NCBI GenBank assembly: GCA_035720425.1
Contig: DASTOB010000214.1
Location: forward strand, 1-25,022
Length of the DNA: 25,022 nt
Reading direction: 5' to 3'
DNA from: DASTOB01 sp035720425
GTDB taxonomy: Bacteria; Chloroflexota; Limnocylindria; Limnocylindrales; CSP1-4
The translations under genes and the position numbers were made by a program. Shown here piece after piece: positions 15,189 through 21,473 of the stretch; within the stretch, counting starts at the first letter, position 1, and each line of letters starts with the position of its first letter. The notes beneath the pieces were generated by a model. The model was not told where the DNA came from and did no database searches. It saw only the letters and a list, made by a program, of their open reading frames with translations.

Positions 15189-15731
15189 GTGTCCGAGCCG
15201 CGTTCGGCGGCGACCGTCCGCGAGGCGCGACAGGACGACGCCCGCCGACTCGCCGAGGTCCATGTCCGGACCTGGCGCGACACGTACGTCGGGATCGTCC
15301 CCCAACGGATCCTCGACGGCCTGTCGATCGAGCGTCGGGAGGCGTACTGGCTCGAGCGCCTGACCGATCGCGGCGAACGCAGGACGTGGGTCGCCGAACT
15401 GGATGGCTCAGTGATCGGGTTCGTGACCGCCGGTCCGACGCGCGACGACGACCTGCGCGCCGAAGCTCCGGGAGCCGGCGAGGTGTACGCGATCTACGTC
15501 GCGGCCGCGGCACAGGGTCGCGGCGCGGGGCGAGTGCTGATGGACGCGGCGCTGACCTGGTTGCGCGGTGCGGGCCGCAATCCGGTCGCGGTGTGGGTCA
15601 TCGTCGGCAACGACCCGGCGATCCGCTTCTATGAGCGGCTGGGCTTCCGGCTCGATGGAGCGCGTCAGCCGATCGACTTCGACGGCACGCCGGTCGACGA
15701 GGTGCGCCTTCGTCGCCCGGGAGCCACCTGA
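15189..15731 (+). CDS. GNAT-family N-acetyltransferase
   Basis: The 180-residue protein transfers an acetyl group from acetyl-CoA to an unknown amine. The fold is clear: first strand ATVREARQDDARRLAEVH (8-25), then EVYAIYVAAAAQGRGAGRVLM (98-118). The second holds the pyrophosphate-binding QGRGAG loop (109-114). VIVGNDPAIRFYERLGF (137-153) is motif B with the conserved Asn, Tyr and GF. The RTWRDTYVGIVP segment at 27-38 occurs in many actinobacterial and Chloroflexota acetyltransferases. Start GTG 15189 follows the DUF1684 stop by 2 bp, so translation is probably coupled. The substrate is unknown. Confidence 0.92.
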   Translation: MSEPRSAATVREARQDDARRLAEVHVRTWRDTYVGIVPQRILDGLSIERREAYWLERLTDRGERRTWVAELDGSVIGFVTAGPTRDDDLRAEAPGAGEVYAIYVAAAAQGRGAGRVLMDAALTWLRGAGRNPVAVWVIVGNDPAIRFYERLGFRLDGARQPIDFDGTPVDEVRLRRPGAT

Positions 15732-15738
15732 CCGGGAC

Positions 15739-15768
15739 TTGAAGCATCGGCCGTCGGGCTCCTATCAT
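15739..15768 (+). promoter_or_regulatory. Sigma70-type promoter for the BtrH-like gene
   Basis: TTGAAG at 15739-15744, an 18-nt spacer and TATCAT at 15763-15768 make the best -35/-10 pair I found in the window. It begins 8 bp after the GNAT stop. A start near 15775 would give the BtrH-like gene a leader of about 175 nt. Confidence 0.5.
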
Positions 15769-15846
15769 GCCTCCAGCGGCGGCCGCCCCCGCCGGACCTC
15801 CTCGTCGGTGCCCACGCAACCGGCCTCGCGGAGGGAAAGGGGATCG

Positions 15847-15954
15847 ATGTCCTCGGGAACGGGATCGTCAGTCTCGGCCTCGCCCGATCGGTCGGTGAGG
15901 CCCGCGAGCGTGGGGCACGGGCGTCGTCGGCCGGATCGAGAGGTATCGAGATGA
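15847..15954 (+). CDS. Possible 35-residue leader ORF coupled to the BtrH-like gene
   Basis: A short frame starts at ATG 15847 behind AAAGGGG and ends in TGA at 15952-15954. The stop overlaps the next ATG as ATGA, the classic coupling arrangement. The peptide is Ser/Arg/Pro-rich with no recognised family. Its third-position G+C is lower than in the clear genes around it, so it may be chance or a regulatory leader. Confidence 0.25.
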   Translation: MSSGTGSSVSASPDRSVRPASVGHGRRRPDREVSR

Positions 15955-17333
15955 CGCGACACCCCCACCTCAAGGAGCGCATCCGCGCGCGGATGGCGAA
16001 GACCGGCGAGCGGTATGCCGTTGCCCGCGACCATGTCATCGGCGCACCCGGCGGCGCCGACCCACGCGGCGCACCCGGCGGCGCCGACCCACGCGGCGCA
16101 CCCGGCGTCGCCGACCCCTCGCTCCTCATTCGAGGCACCCGACATCTTCCCGGCGTCCACCCGGAGTCCACGGCGCTGCGCATCGTCGCAACGCATGCCA
16201 GCGTGAGTGGCCCGGACGGCGAGCCGCTGTCAGAGGCGATCACGTTCGTCGTCGGTGGCGGCGTCGGGATCGGCGTCTTCCAGTTCGTGTACGAAAAGGA
16301 GGACTTCGCGAGCTTCTTCGTCGGCGGCGGGCATCGCTGGGACGACGCGCGGGCCGTCCTCGAGGCGGGCGCGCGACGCCTCGGCCTGGAGCCCGATGTC
16401 GTCGAGAGCGGCGGCGCACGGCAGGCGGCGGTGCAGCTCGAGGCGGCGACGGCGGACGGGCCCGCGGTCGCGTGGGTCGACATCGCCGAGCTCGGGACGC
16501 GCGGCTACCCGGCCGAGTGGTCCGGCGGCGGGTATCACGTCCTCGTCGTGTACGGCCGGGACGACGGTGGCACGTGGCTCGTGGGCGATCTGGCGCCCGA
16601 GCCGATCGCGCTGGCGCCCGAGGTCCTGGCTCGAGCTCGCGCCCGGATCGCCAAGCAGCGGCATCGGCTCATGACCGTCGCTCGACCGGCCGGGGACGCG
16701 CCGACCGACTTGGCCGACGCGGTTCGGTCCGGGCTCCGTGCAACGGTCGATGGGTTGCGCGCTCCGCGCTCGCGCAACTTCGGGCTCGCCGCCCTGGCCG
16801 ATTGGTCGGACCGGCTCGAGGGACACGGCCGCGATTCGTGGTCCCGGGCATTTCCCCGCGGCCGGCGACTGTGGAATGGGCTCACGTTCCTCCACCAGTT
16901 CGTCGAGTGCCACGGCACCGGCGGCGGGCTGCTTCGGCCGCTCTTTGCCGCGGGGTTGCGCGAGGCGGCCGATACGGTCGCACTCGACGGGTTGCGCGAC
17001 GCCGCCGACCGATACGCCGCGCTCGGTGAGGCGTGGACCGACCTCGCCCATGCGGCGCTCCCCGATGGCGAGCCGCTCCTCCGCGAAGCGCGCGACATCC
17101 AGGCTGATACGGCCCGCCACTACCTGTCGGCGGGACCGATGGCTGCCCCCGACATCCGGCGCCGGCTCGAGCGGCTCGTCGAGATCGGGGGGCTCGCTGC
17201 GGCCGACTTTCCCCTTTCCGAGGCGGAGGTCGCGGACCTTCGGACGGATCTCGCACGTCGTGTCCGGGCGATCCACGCCGCCGAAGTGGCCGCGCTCGAC
17301 GAGCTGGCCTCGATCGTCGGCGCGTCTGCCTGA
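15951..17333 (+). CDS. BtrH_N / DUF4872-type protein lacking the family cysteine
   Basis: The 460-residue protein has a basic N-terminal segment (1-30, with RIRARMAKTGERYAVAR), a 9-residue repeat tract (31-57), a BtrH_N-like domain (about 68-245) and a helical DUF4872-like part (250-457). BtrH of butirosin biosynthesis moves an acyl chain from a carrier protein using a papain-like Cys-His site. Here the expected His-Cys reads H70-P71-E-S-T, and the only cysteine in the whole protein is Cys320, far outside the domain. The SEA (94-96) and GGGVGIG (102-108) motifs and His196 in YHVLVVYG are kept. It may be a non-cysteine subgroup or an inactive homologue. ATG 15951 has GAGAGG upstream. It stands alone, with no carrier protein or other natural-product gene nearby. 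Confidence 0.75.
   Translation: MTRHPHLKERIRARMAKTGERYAVARDHVIGAPGGADPRGAPGGADPRGAPGVADPSLLIRGTRHLPGVHPESTALRIVATHASVSGPDGEPLSEAITFVVGGGVGIGVFQFVYEKEDFASFFVGGGHRWDDARAVLEAGARRLGLEPDVVESGGARQAAVQLEAATADGPAVAWVDIAELGTRGYPAEWSGGGYHVLVVYGRDDGGTWLVGDLAPEPIALAPEVLARARARIAKQRHRLMTVARPAGDAPTDLADAVRSGLRATVDGLRAPRSRNFGLAALADWSDRLEGHGRDSWSRAFPRGRRLWNGLTFLHQFVECHGTGGGLLRPLFAAGLREAADTVALDGLRDAADRYAALGEAWTDLAHAALPDGEPLLREARDIQADTARHYLSAGPMAAPDIRRRLERLVEIGGLAAADFPLSEAEVADLRTDLARRVRAIHAAEVAALDELASIVGASA
16041..16121 (+). repeat. Three 27-bp units coding GAPGGADPR
   Basis: Units start at 16041, 16068 and 16095. The first two are identical apart from their edges and the third drifts at the end (GAPGVADPS). 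The array is in frame inside the BtrH-like gene and lies between its basic N-terminus and the first conserved domain. Confidence 0.85.
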
Positions 17334-17541
17334 CGGTCGTCGGGCCGGCGTGGGGCGGCGCCGGGCTTGGCGCCGGGCTTGCCTGAGGCTGTCGCCGGGG
17401 CCCGTCGGTACGATGGGCCCACCGGCGCCCGGTACTGTTGGCGACTCCGCCCGGCGCTCGCGGTGGCGCATCATGGCACCACGACGCGACCGCGGCGCGA
17501 TGCCACACGGGGGCCGCCGTCGCGCCGACAACGGAGTCACC

Positions 17542-18702
17542 GTGCGCTTCTTCAGCCACCAGCGCCACGCCCACGACGAGCGACTGCTCTGGTCGCGCGA
17601 CATCCGGTACACGAATCGGCTGTCGTCGGCCATCCCGGGGGCCCGGGTGCTCGACCTCGACTCCGGCAGCGCGATCATCGCACCGACGACGCTCCTCACC
17701 GAGCAACTCGCCGCGGAGGTCGCCCGCGAGGTCCGCTCGCCGGATTACGGCCTCGTCGCCGTCGATCCCAACCTGCCGGAGTCCGATCGCTACGTCGTCG
17801 CGCTGTCGGAGGCGGTCCAGGTGTCCGGGTTGGCCGACCGCATCGGGATGGCGCAGTCGACCCAGGTCGTCCAGACGAAGACCCTCGACTACTTCTTCAA
17901 CCTCCGCAACAAGCACTCGATCCAGTTCCAGCCGATCATCGGGATCGCGACCGGCGAACTCCACGAATACGAATGCCTGTTCCGGCCGGACATGCCGATG
18001 CTGCCCCAGTCGATCAGTGCGATCGTACAGGCGGCGATCGACACGGAGCGATCCGTGGAGCTCGATCAGTTCATCGTCCGCGTCATCCTCGAGCGGGCGG
18101 GGGCCATCCAGCAGCGCCGCGAGGCGAGCGGCGAGCCGCCGTTCCGGTTCGCGATCAACCTCACGCCGGCGAGCCTCCTCGACCCATCGTTCGAGGCGCG
18201 CGCCTTCGCCGACACGGTCCGCGCCGTCGGACTGTCGCCGCGCCAACTGACCCTCGAGTGCACGGAGCAGCAGGCCGTGTCCGACGTGCTCCCGCTCAAG
18301 CGGCAGGTCAAGGCACTGCGGCGGCTGGGCTTCGGGTTTGCCGTCGACGATGCGGGGGCCGGCTACGCGAGCTTCGCGCTCATCGCGGCCCTCCGACCGT
18401 CAGTCATCAAGATCGACCGCGAGATCACCCATCGACTCGCGCGCGACGATGCCAAGCAGGCGCTCGTCGAGGCGTTCGTCTCCTTCGGCCGACGGATCGG
18501 CGCGCATCTCCTCGCGGAGGGGATCGAGACGCGGCGCGATCTCGAGGCGCTGCGGGCCCTCGGTGTCGAGTTCGGCCAGGGCTACCTCCTCGGCCGGCCG
18601 TCGCCGGACCCGACGAAGCCGCGCCGCCTCGAGCGTGCCGCCGCGTCCGGCGAGGGAGCGCCGACCCGGGCGAGGCGCTCGCTCAAGCCCGCCTCCGGCT
18701 GA
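17542..18702 (+). CDS. EAL-domain cyclic di-GMP phosphodiesterase
   Basis: The 386-residue product has an N-terminal region of about 125 residues that I do not recognise, then an EAL domain (about 127-360). That domain hydrolyses c-di-GMP to pGpG. The signature motif reads E144-C-L instead of EAL, keeping the metal-binding Glu. Other catalytic residues are present: Asn206 (INLTP), Glu239 (LECTE), Asp269-Asp270 (DDAGAGYASF, usually DDFGxG), Lys290 and Asp292 (IKID), Glu326 (AEGIE) and Gln346 (QGYLLGRP). So it is probably active. The tail (361-386) is basic. GTG 17542 is chosen because GGAG sits five bases upstream; the frame is open further 5' but overlaps the previous gene region. No membrane segment is seen. 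Confidence 0.88.
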   Translation: MRFFSHQRHAHDERLLWSRDIRYTNRLSSAIPGARVLDLDSGSAIIAPTTLLTEQLAAEVAREVRSPDYGLVAVDPNLPESDRYVVALSEAVQVSGLADRIGMAQSTQVVQTKTLDYFFNLRNKHSIQFQPIIGIATGELHEYECLFRPDMPMLPQSISAIVQAAIDTERSVELDQFIVRVILERAGAIQQRREASGEPPFRFAINLTPASLLDPSFEARAFADTVRAVGLSPRQLTLECTEQQAVSDVLPLKRQVKALRRLGFGFAVDDAGAGYASFALIAALRPSVIKIDREITHRLARDDAKQALVEAFVSFGRRIGAHLLAEGIETRRDLEALRALGVEFGQGYLLGRPSPDPTKPRRLERAAASGEGAPTRARRSLKPASG

Positions 18703-18770
18703 AGTCGGCGGCGGGCAGTCGTCGCCGCGGTCGCGGCTCGCCTCCCCGGATCTCCTCGACTCGTCGCCAC

Positions 18771-18937
18771 GAGGCGGCCATTCCCACGAGTAATGAATTC
18801 CGGCCCGAAGCGCCGTCGGAGCCCTCGGACCTGGCGCCCGCAGTACTCGCATGCATGAACGCGCCCGCAGCGCGCCCGACCTCGCCCCGCAGCCGCGCAT
18901 CGACCCGGATTCCAGTACTCGTGGTAATGAGCGCCGC
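18771..18937. repeat. Inverted-repeat module, 167 bp, with a third internal copy
   Basis: The left arm is 18771-18806. The right arm, 18902-18937, is its reverse complement at 27 of 36 positions, with the shared core CCACGAGTA-TG-A-TCCGG. A third, weaker copy in the right-arm orientation surrounds CAGTACTCG at 18841-18849, matching the same core at 18913-18921. The module is less G+C-rich than its surroundings. No target duplication or open reading frame is evident. Confidence 0.6.
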
Positions 18938-19029
18938 ATCGCAGGCACGTGCGACACCGTGGTCCCGGCCGAGGCGACGGTCCGGTTGATGACGGCCGGC
19001 TCCCCGCGCACAGCACGCCGCCCGCCGTT

Positions 19030-19097
19030 CCGCACGCAGTCCTCCGTCCCGCACGCAGTCCGCCGTCCCGCACGCAGTCCGCCGTCCCGCACGCGCG
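19030..19097. repeat. 19-bp tandem array, about 3.5 copies
   Basis: CCGCACGCAGTCCGCCGTC is repeated at 19049-19067 and 19068-19086. It is preceded by a one-mismatch copy at 19030-19048 and followed by a partial copy. The period is not a multiple of three, which fits noncoding DNA. Confidence 0.85.
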
Positions 19098-19161
19098 ACA
19101 ACCGTGCGGCACGGGGCGACGCCGCCACTGATGTCCGATCCCGGCGCGCGCCGACGCCGGA

Positions 19162-19167
19162 TACCAT
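19162..19167 (+). promoter_or_regulatory. -10 box TACCAT, leaderless arrangement for the F420 operon
   Basis: TACCAT ends exactly 7 nt before the ATG at 19175, and there is no Shine-Dalgarno sequence between. This would start transcription at the PPOX start codon. No -35 is visible. Confidence 0.45.
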
Positions 19168-19174
19168 CCCACCC

Positions 19175-19684
19175 ATGACGTCACCGCCGCGCCCAGCCTC
19201 TCCCGGCACTCCCCCGTCCCTCGCCGCGCCCCACTCTTCCGGTCCGCCCCCACCTCCCGCCCCGGCGCTCGCCCTTCCCGATCGGATTCGGGCGTTCCTC
19301 GATCGGCCGATCGTTGCCACCGTCGCCACGACGAGCCCGGACGGCCGACCGCACCAGGCCGTTGCCTGGTACCGCCTCGAGCCCGATGGCACGATCCTCG
19401 TCAACTCACGCGCCCCGCGTCATTGGCCGGACAACATCAAGCGAACCGGCCACGCCAGCCTCGCGGTGATCGACCCGGACGACGATCTGAGTTGGGTCGG
19501 CCTTGCGTGCGAGCTCCTCGAGGTGATCGACGACGTCGAGCAGGCCCGCGACGACATCGTCGCGCTCGCCCACCGTTACCGGGACGGCCACCCGTCTCCG
19601 CAGAGCATCGCCGAGTTCCGCAGCCAGCAGCGGATCTCGTTCCGCCTTCGGCCGACGCGCGTTCACGACCACCTCGAGGACTGA
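19175..19684 (+). CDS. PPOX-type F420-dependent oxidoreductase
   Basis: The 169-residue protein has a Pro/Ala/Ser-rich start (1-33) and a pyridoxamine-5'-phosphate-oxidase-like split barrel (about 35-169). The barrel opens with IRAFLDRPIVATVATTSPDG, written here as helix (38-44), strand (46-52) and turn. RPHQAVAWYRLEPDGTILVNS (58-78) is the family's cofactor-binding core, and RHWPDNIKRTGHASLAV (82-98) contains the basic residues that in Rv1155-like proteins face the F420 tail. The substrate is unknown. It is first in a tight operon, with cofD 3 bp after its stop. That context strongly supports F420 rather than FMN as cofactor. ATG 19175 is chosen because it is the only ATG before the fold; the Pro-rich start may be disordered. 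Confidence 0.88.
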   Translation: MTSPPRPASPGTPPSLAAPHSSGPPPPPAPALALPDRIRAFLDRPIVATVATTSPDGRPHQAVAWYRLEPDGTILVNSRAPRHWPDNIKRTGHASLAVIDPDDDLSWVGLACELLEVIDDVEQARDDIVALAHRYRDGHPSPQSIAEFRSQQRISFRLRPTRVHDHLED

Positions 19685-19687
19685 CCG

Positions 19688-20797
19688 GTGCCCGACGCGG
19701 CCAGGCCCGCGCACCGCACGGCGCCCGCGCAGCGCGCCACGCCTGCGACCCGCGCAACGCCTGCGACCCGCGCAACGCCCGTGACCCGCGCAACGCCCGT
19801 GACCCGGGCCACGCCCGTGACCCGTCGCGCACCGCGGGTCGTCGCGCTCGCCGGTGGCGTCGGCGGCGCGAAGCTCGCGCACGGCCTTCAAGCCCGCGTC
19901 GGTGCCCGCCTGACCGTGATCGTCAACACGGCCGACGACCTCGAGCGCCACGGCCTCGCGATCTGGCCGGATCACGACACGGTCATGTACACGCTCGCCG
20001 GACGCGACGATCGCGAGCGCGGCTGGGGCCTGCGCGACGAGACGTGGACGGTCATCGACGAGCTCGGCCGGCTCGGCGAGGAGACGTGGTTCCGGCTCGG
20101 TGACCGCGACCTCGCGACCCACATCGCGCGCACGGCCCGCCTGCGCGACGGCGACCGACCGACCGACGTCGGCCTCGCCCTGCAGCGCGCGAACGGCCTC
20201 CGGGCGACGATCCTGCCGATGACCGACGACGAGGTTCGCACGAAGGTCCGAACCGACGACGGATGGCTCGACTTCCAGGACTACTTCGTCCGCCTCCAGC
20301 AGAAGCCGACCGTCCACGAGGTCCGCTTCGACGGCGTCGAATCGGCCGAGCCGACGCCGGAGGTGCGCGCCGCGCTCGGCGACCTCGAGCCCGGCGATGT
20401 CATCGCCGTGGCGCCGTCGAACCCGATCGTGTCGGTCGGGCCGATCCTCGCGGTCGCCGGCATGGCCGACATGATCGCCGCCGCCCGCGACCGCGGCGTG
20501 CCGGTCGTCGCCGTGTCCGGCATCGTCGGCGGTCGCGCGTTCAAGGGTCCGGCCGATCGGATGCTCACCTCGCTCGGCCACGAGTCCTCCGCGCTCGGCG
20601 TCGCACGCCTGTACCGCGACTGGATCGACGCATTCGTCCTCGACGCGGTGGACACCGAGCTCGCCCCGGCGATCGAGGGCCTCGGCGTGCGCGCCGTGGT
20701 GACCGATACCGTCATGACCGACGACGCGTCGCGCGCCCGCCTCGGGGCGGAGGTGCTGGCCGCCGCGCGAGCCCTCGCCCGCAGTGATCGGCCTTAG
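19688..20797 (+). CDS. cofD: 2-phospho-L-lactate transferase / FbiA-type transferase
   Basis: CofD/FbiA joins Fo to the phospholactyl or phosphoenolpyruvyl group from the GDP-activated precursor, giving F420-0 or its dehydro form. Family motifs are clear: VVALAGGVGGAKLAHGL (51-67), VNTADD (79-84), WPDHDTVMYTLAG (93-105), TWFRLGDRDLATHI (133-146), VAPSNPIVSVGPIL (241-254) and IVGGRAFKGPADRML (279-293). VSGIVGG replaces the usual VSPIVGG. Residues 17-46 are a hexapeptide repeat (RATPxT) not found in the family; core homology begins only at about 50. Start GTG 19688 is 3 bp after the previous stop. In-frame GTG codons inside the repeat (the last at 19817) could also start a normal-length protein. 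Whether the donor is lactyl- or PEP-derived cannot be told. Confidence 0.93.
   Translation: MPDAARPAHRTAPAQRATPATRATPATRATPVTRATPVTRATPVTRRAPRVVALAGGVGGAKLAHGLQARVGARLTVIVNTADDLERHGLAIWPDHDTVMYTLAGRDDRERGWGLRDETWTVIDELGRLGEETWFRLGDRDLATHIARTARLRDGDRPTDVGLALQRANGLRATILPMTDDEVRTKVRTDDGWLDFQDYFVRLQQKPTVHEVRFDGVESAEPTPEVRAALGDLEPGDVIAVAPSNPIVSVGPILAVAGMADMIAAARDRGVPVVAVSGIVGGRAFKGPADRMLTSLGHESSALGVARLYRDWIDAFVLDAVDTELAPAIEGLGVRAVVTDTVMTDDASRARLGAEVLAAARALARSDRP
19733..19822 (+). repeat. Five 18-bp units coding RATPxT at the CofD N-terminus
   Basis: Consecutive units at 19733, 19751, 19769, 19787 and 19805 read CGCGCAACGCCCGTGACC or close variants. Units 3 and 4 are identical. The last three contain an in-frame GTG that could act as a start codon. 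Confidence 0.88.
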
Positions 20798-20800
20798 GAT
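20795..20800 (+). promoter_or_regulatory. TAGGAT hexamer 7 nt before cofC
   Basis: TAGGAT overlaps the cofD stop codon and ends 7 nt before ATG 20808, the same spacing as at pncA and the PPOX gene. It could give cofC/cofE an internal leaderless promoter, or be chance in an operon junction. Confidence 0.25.
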
Positions 20801-20807
20801 CGAAGCG

Positions 20808-21473
20808 ATGAACGCCCCGCGCCCGCCGGGCTCCCAGAAGGTCATCGCGCTCGTCCCGGTCGGGACGCTCGAAGGCGCGAAGTCCCGGCTCGGTGGCGCC
20901 CTCGACGCGGAGGAGCGTCATGACCTCGCCGTCCGGCTACTTCGGCGCACGCTCGCCGCGACGGCCGCGACGCCGGGGATCGCCGAGACGATCGTCATCA
21001 CGCCGGACGACGAGGTACGGGCGATCGCGCTCGAGGCGGGTGCTCGACCGATCCGCCAGCGCAGCCAGGGTCTCAACCGCGGCCTCCGCGAGGCTCGCGC
21101 CGACGCCATCGCGGCGGGGGCCGACGCGATCCTCGTCCTGCCGATCGACCTGCCGCTTGTGTCCCCGGACGCACTCGGTGAACTGCTCGCACCGCTCGCA
21201 GCGGCCGCGTCGCTCGGGAAGCCGGATCGGCCCGTCGTCGCGCTCGTCCCGGATCGTCACGGCCGCGGCACGAACGCGCTCCTCGTGGCGCCGCCCGACG
21301 CGATCGAGTTCGCTTTCGGTGGCGACAGCCGCGCGGCGCACGTCGACTGTGCGGCGGACGCGGGCGCGCGCCTCGTCGAACTCGCCGGCGGACCGCTCCG
21401 GCTCGACCTCGACACGCCGGAGGACCTGCTCCTCGTCCAGGAACTCGCCCCGGAGTCGGCCCATGCCCGCTGA
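20808..21473 (+). CDS. cofC: Phospholactate / phosphoenolpyruvate guanylyltransferase
   Basis: CofC/FbiD activates 2-phospholactate or PEP with GTP, making the GDP-linked donor for CofD. The 221-residue nucleotidyltransferase fold shows IALVPVGTLEGAKSRL (13-28) with the conserved Lys-Ser-Arg, GLNRGLREA (88-96), LPIDLPLVSP (111-120, metal-site Asp114) and HGRGTNALLV (151-160). FGGDSRAAHVD (170-180) and LDTPEDLLLV (201-210) close the family pattern. ATG 20808 is used; GTG 20784 would add eight codons and overlap cofD by 14 bp. It overlaps cofE by 11 bp, so the two are coupled. Which substrate it prefers cannot be read from sequence. Confidence 0.92.
   Translation: MNAPRPPGSQKVIALVPVGTLEGAKSRLGGALDAEERHDLAVRLLRRTLAATAATPGIAETIVITPDDEVRAIALEAGARPIRQRSQGLNRGLREARADAIAAGADAILVLPIDLPLVSPDALGELLAPLAAAASLGKPDRPVVALVPDRHGRGTNALLVAPPDAIEFAFGGDSRAAHVDCAADAGARLVELAGGPLRLDLDTPEDLLLVQELAPESAHAR

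Larger units (their letters stand above)
18703..19174. other. Gene-free spacer of 472 bp before the F420 operon
   Basis: I see no credible gene between the EAL gene and the PPOX gene. The spacer holds an inverted-repeat module (18771-18937) and a 19-bp array (19030-19097). A Cys-rich minus-strand frame across 18800-18970 looks like a zinc ribbon at first sight but is explained by the repeat arms. Confidence 0.65.

Noticed and set aside
15765..15905. Acidic minus-strand frame ending opposite the BtrH promoter
   Set aside because: The composition looks gene-like, but there is no start codon outside the BtrH gene and the plus strand carries a good promoter in the same place.
16738..17541. N-terminal extension of the EAL gene back into the BtrH-like gene
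   Set aside because: The extension is a shadow of the BtrH-like reading frame; GTG 17542 has its own ribosome site and the protein-like region begins there.
18800..18970. Cys-rich minus-strand frame resembling a zinc ribbon (CLRCGAHYHEYW and CEYCGR)
   Set aside because: The two similar HEYW/CEYC pieces fall on repeat arms, the codon third positions are far less G/C-biased than in real genes here, and no start with a ribosome site exists.
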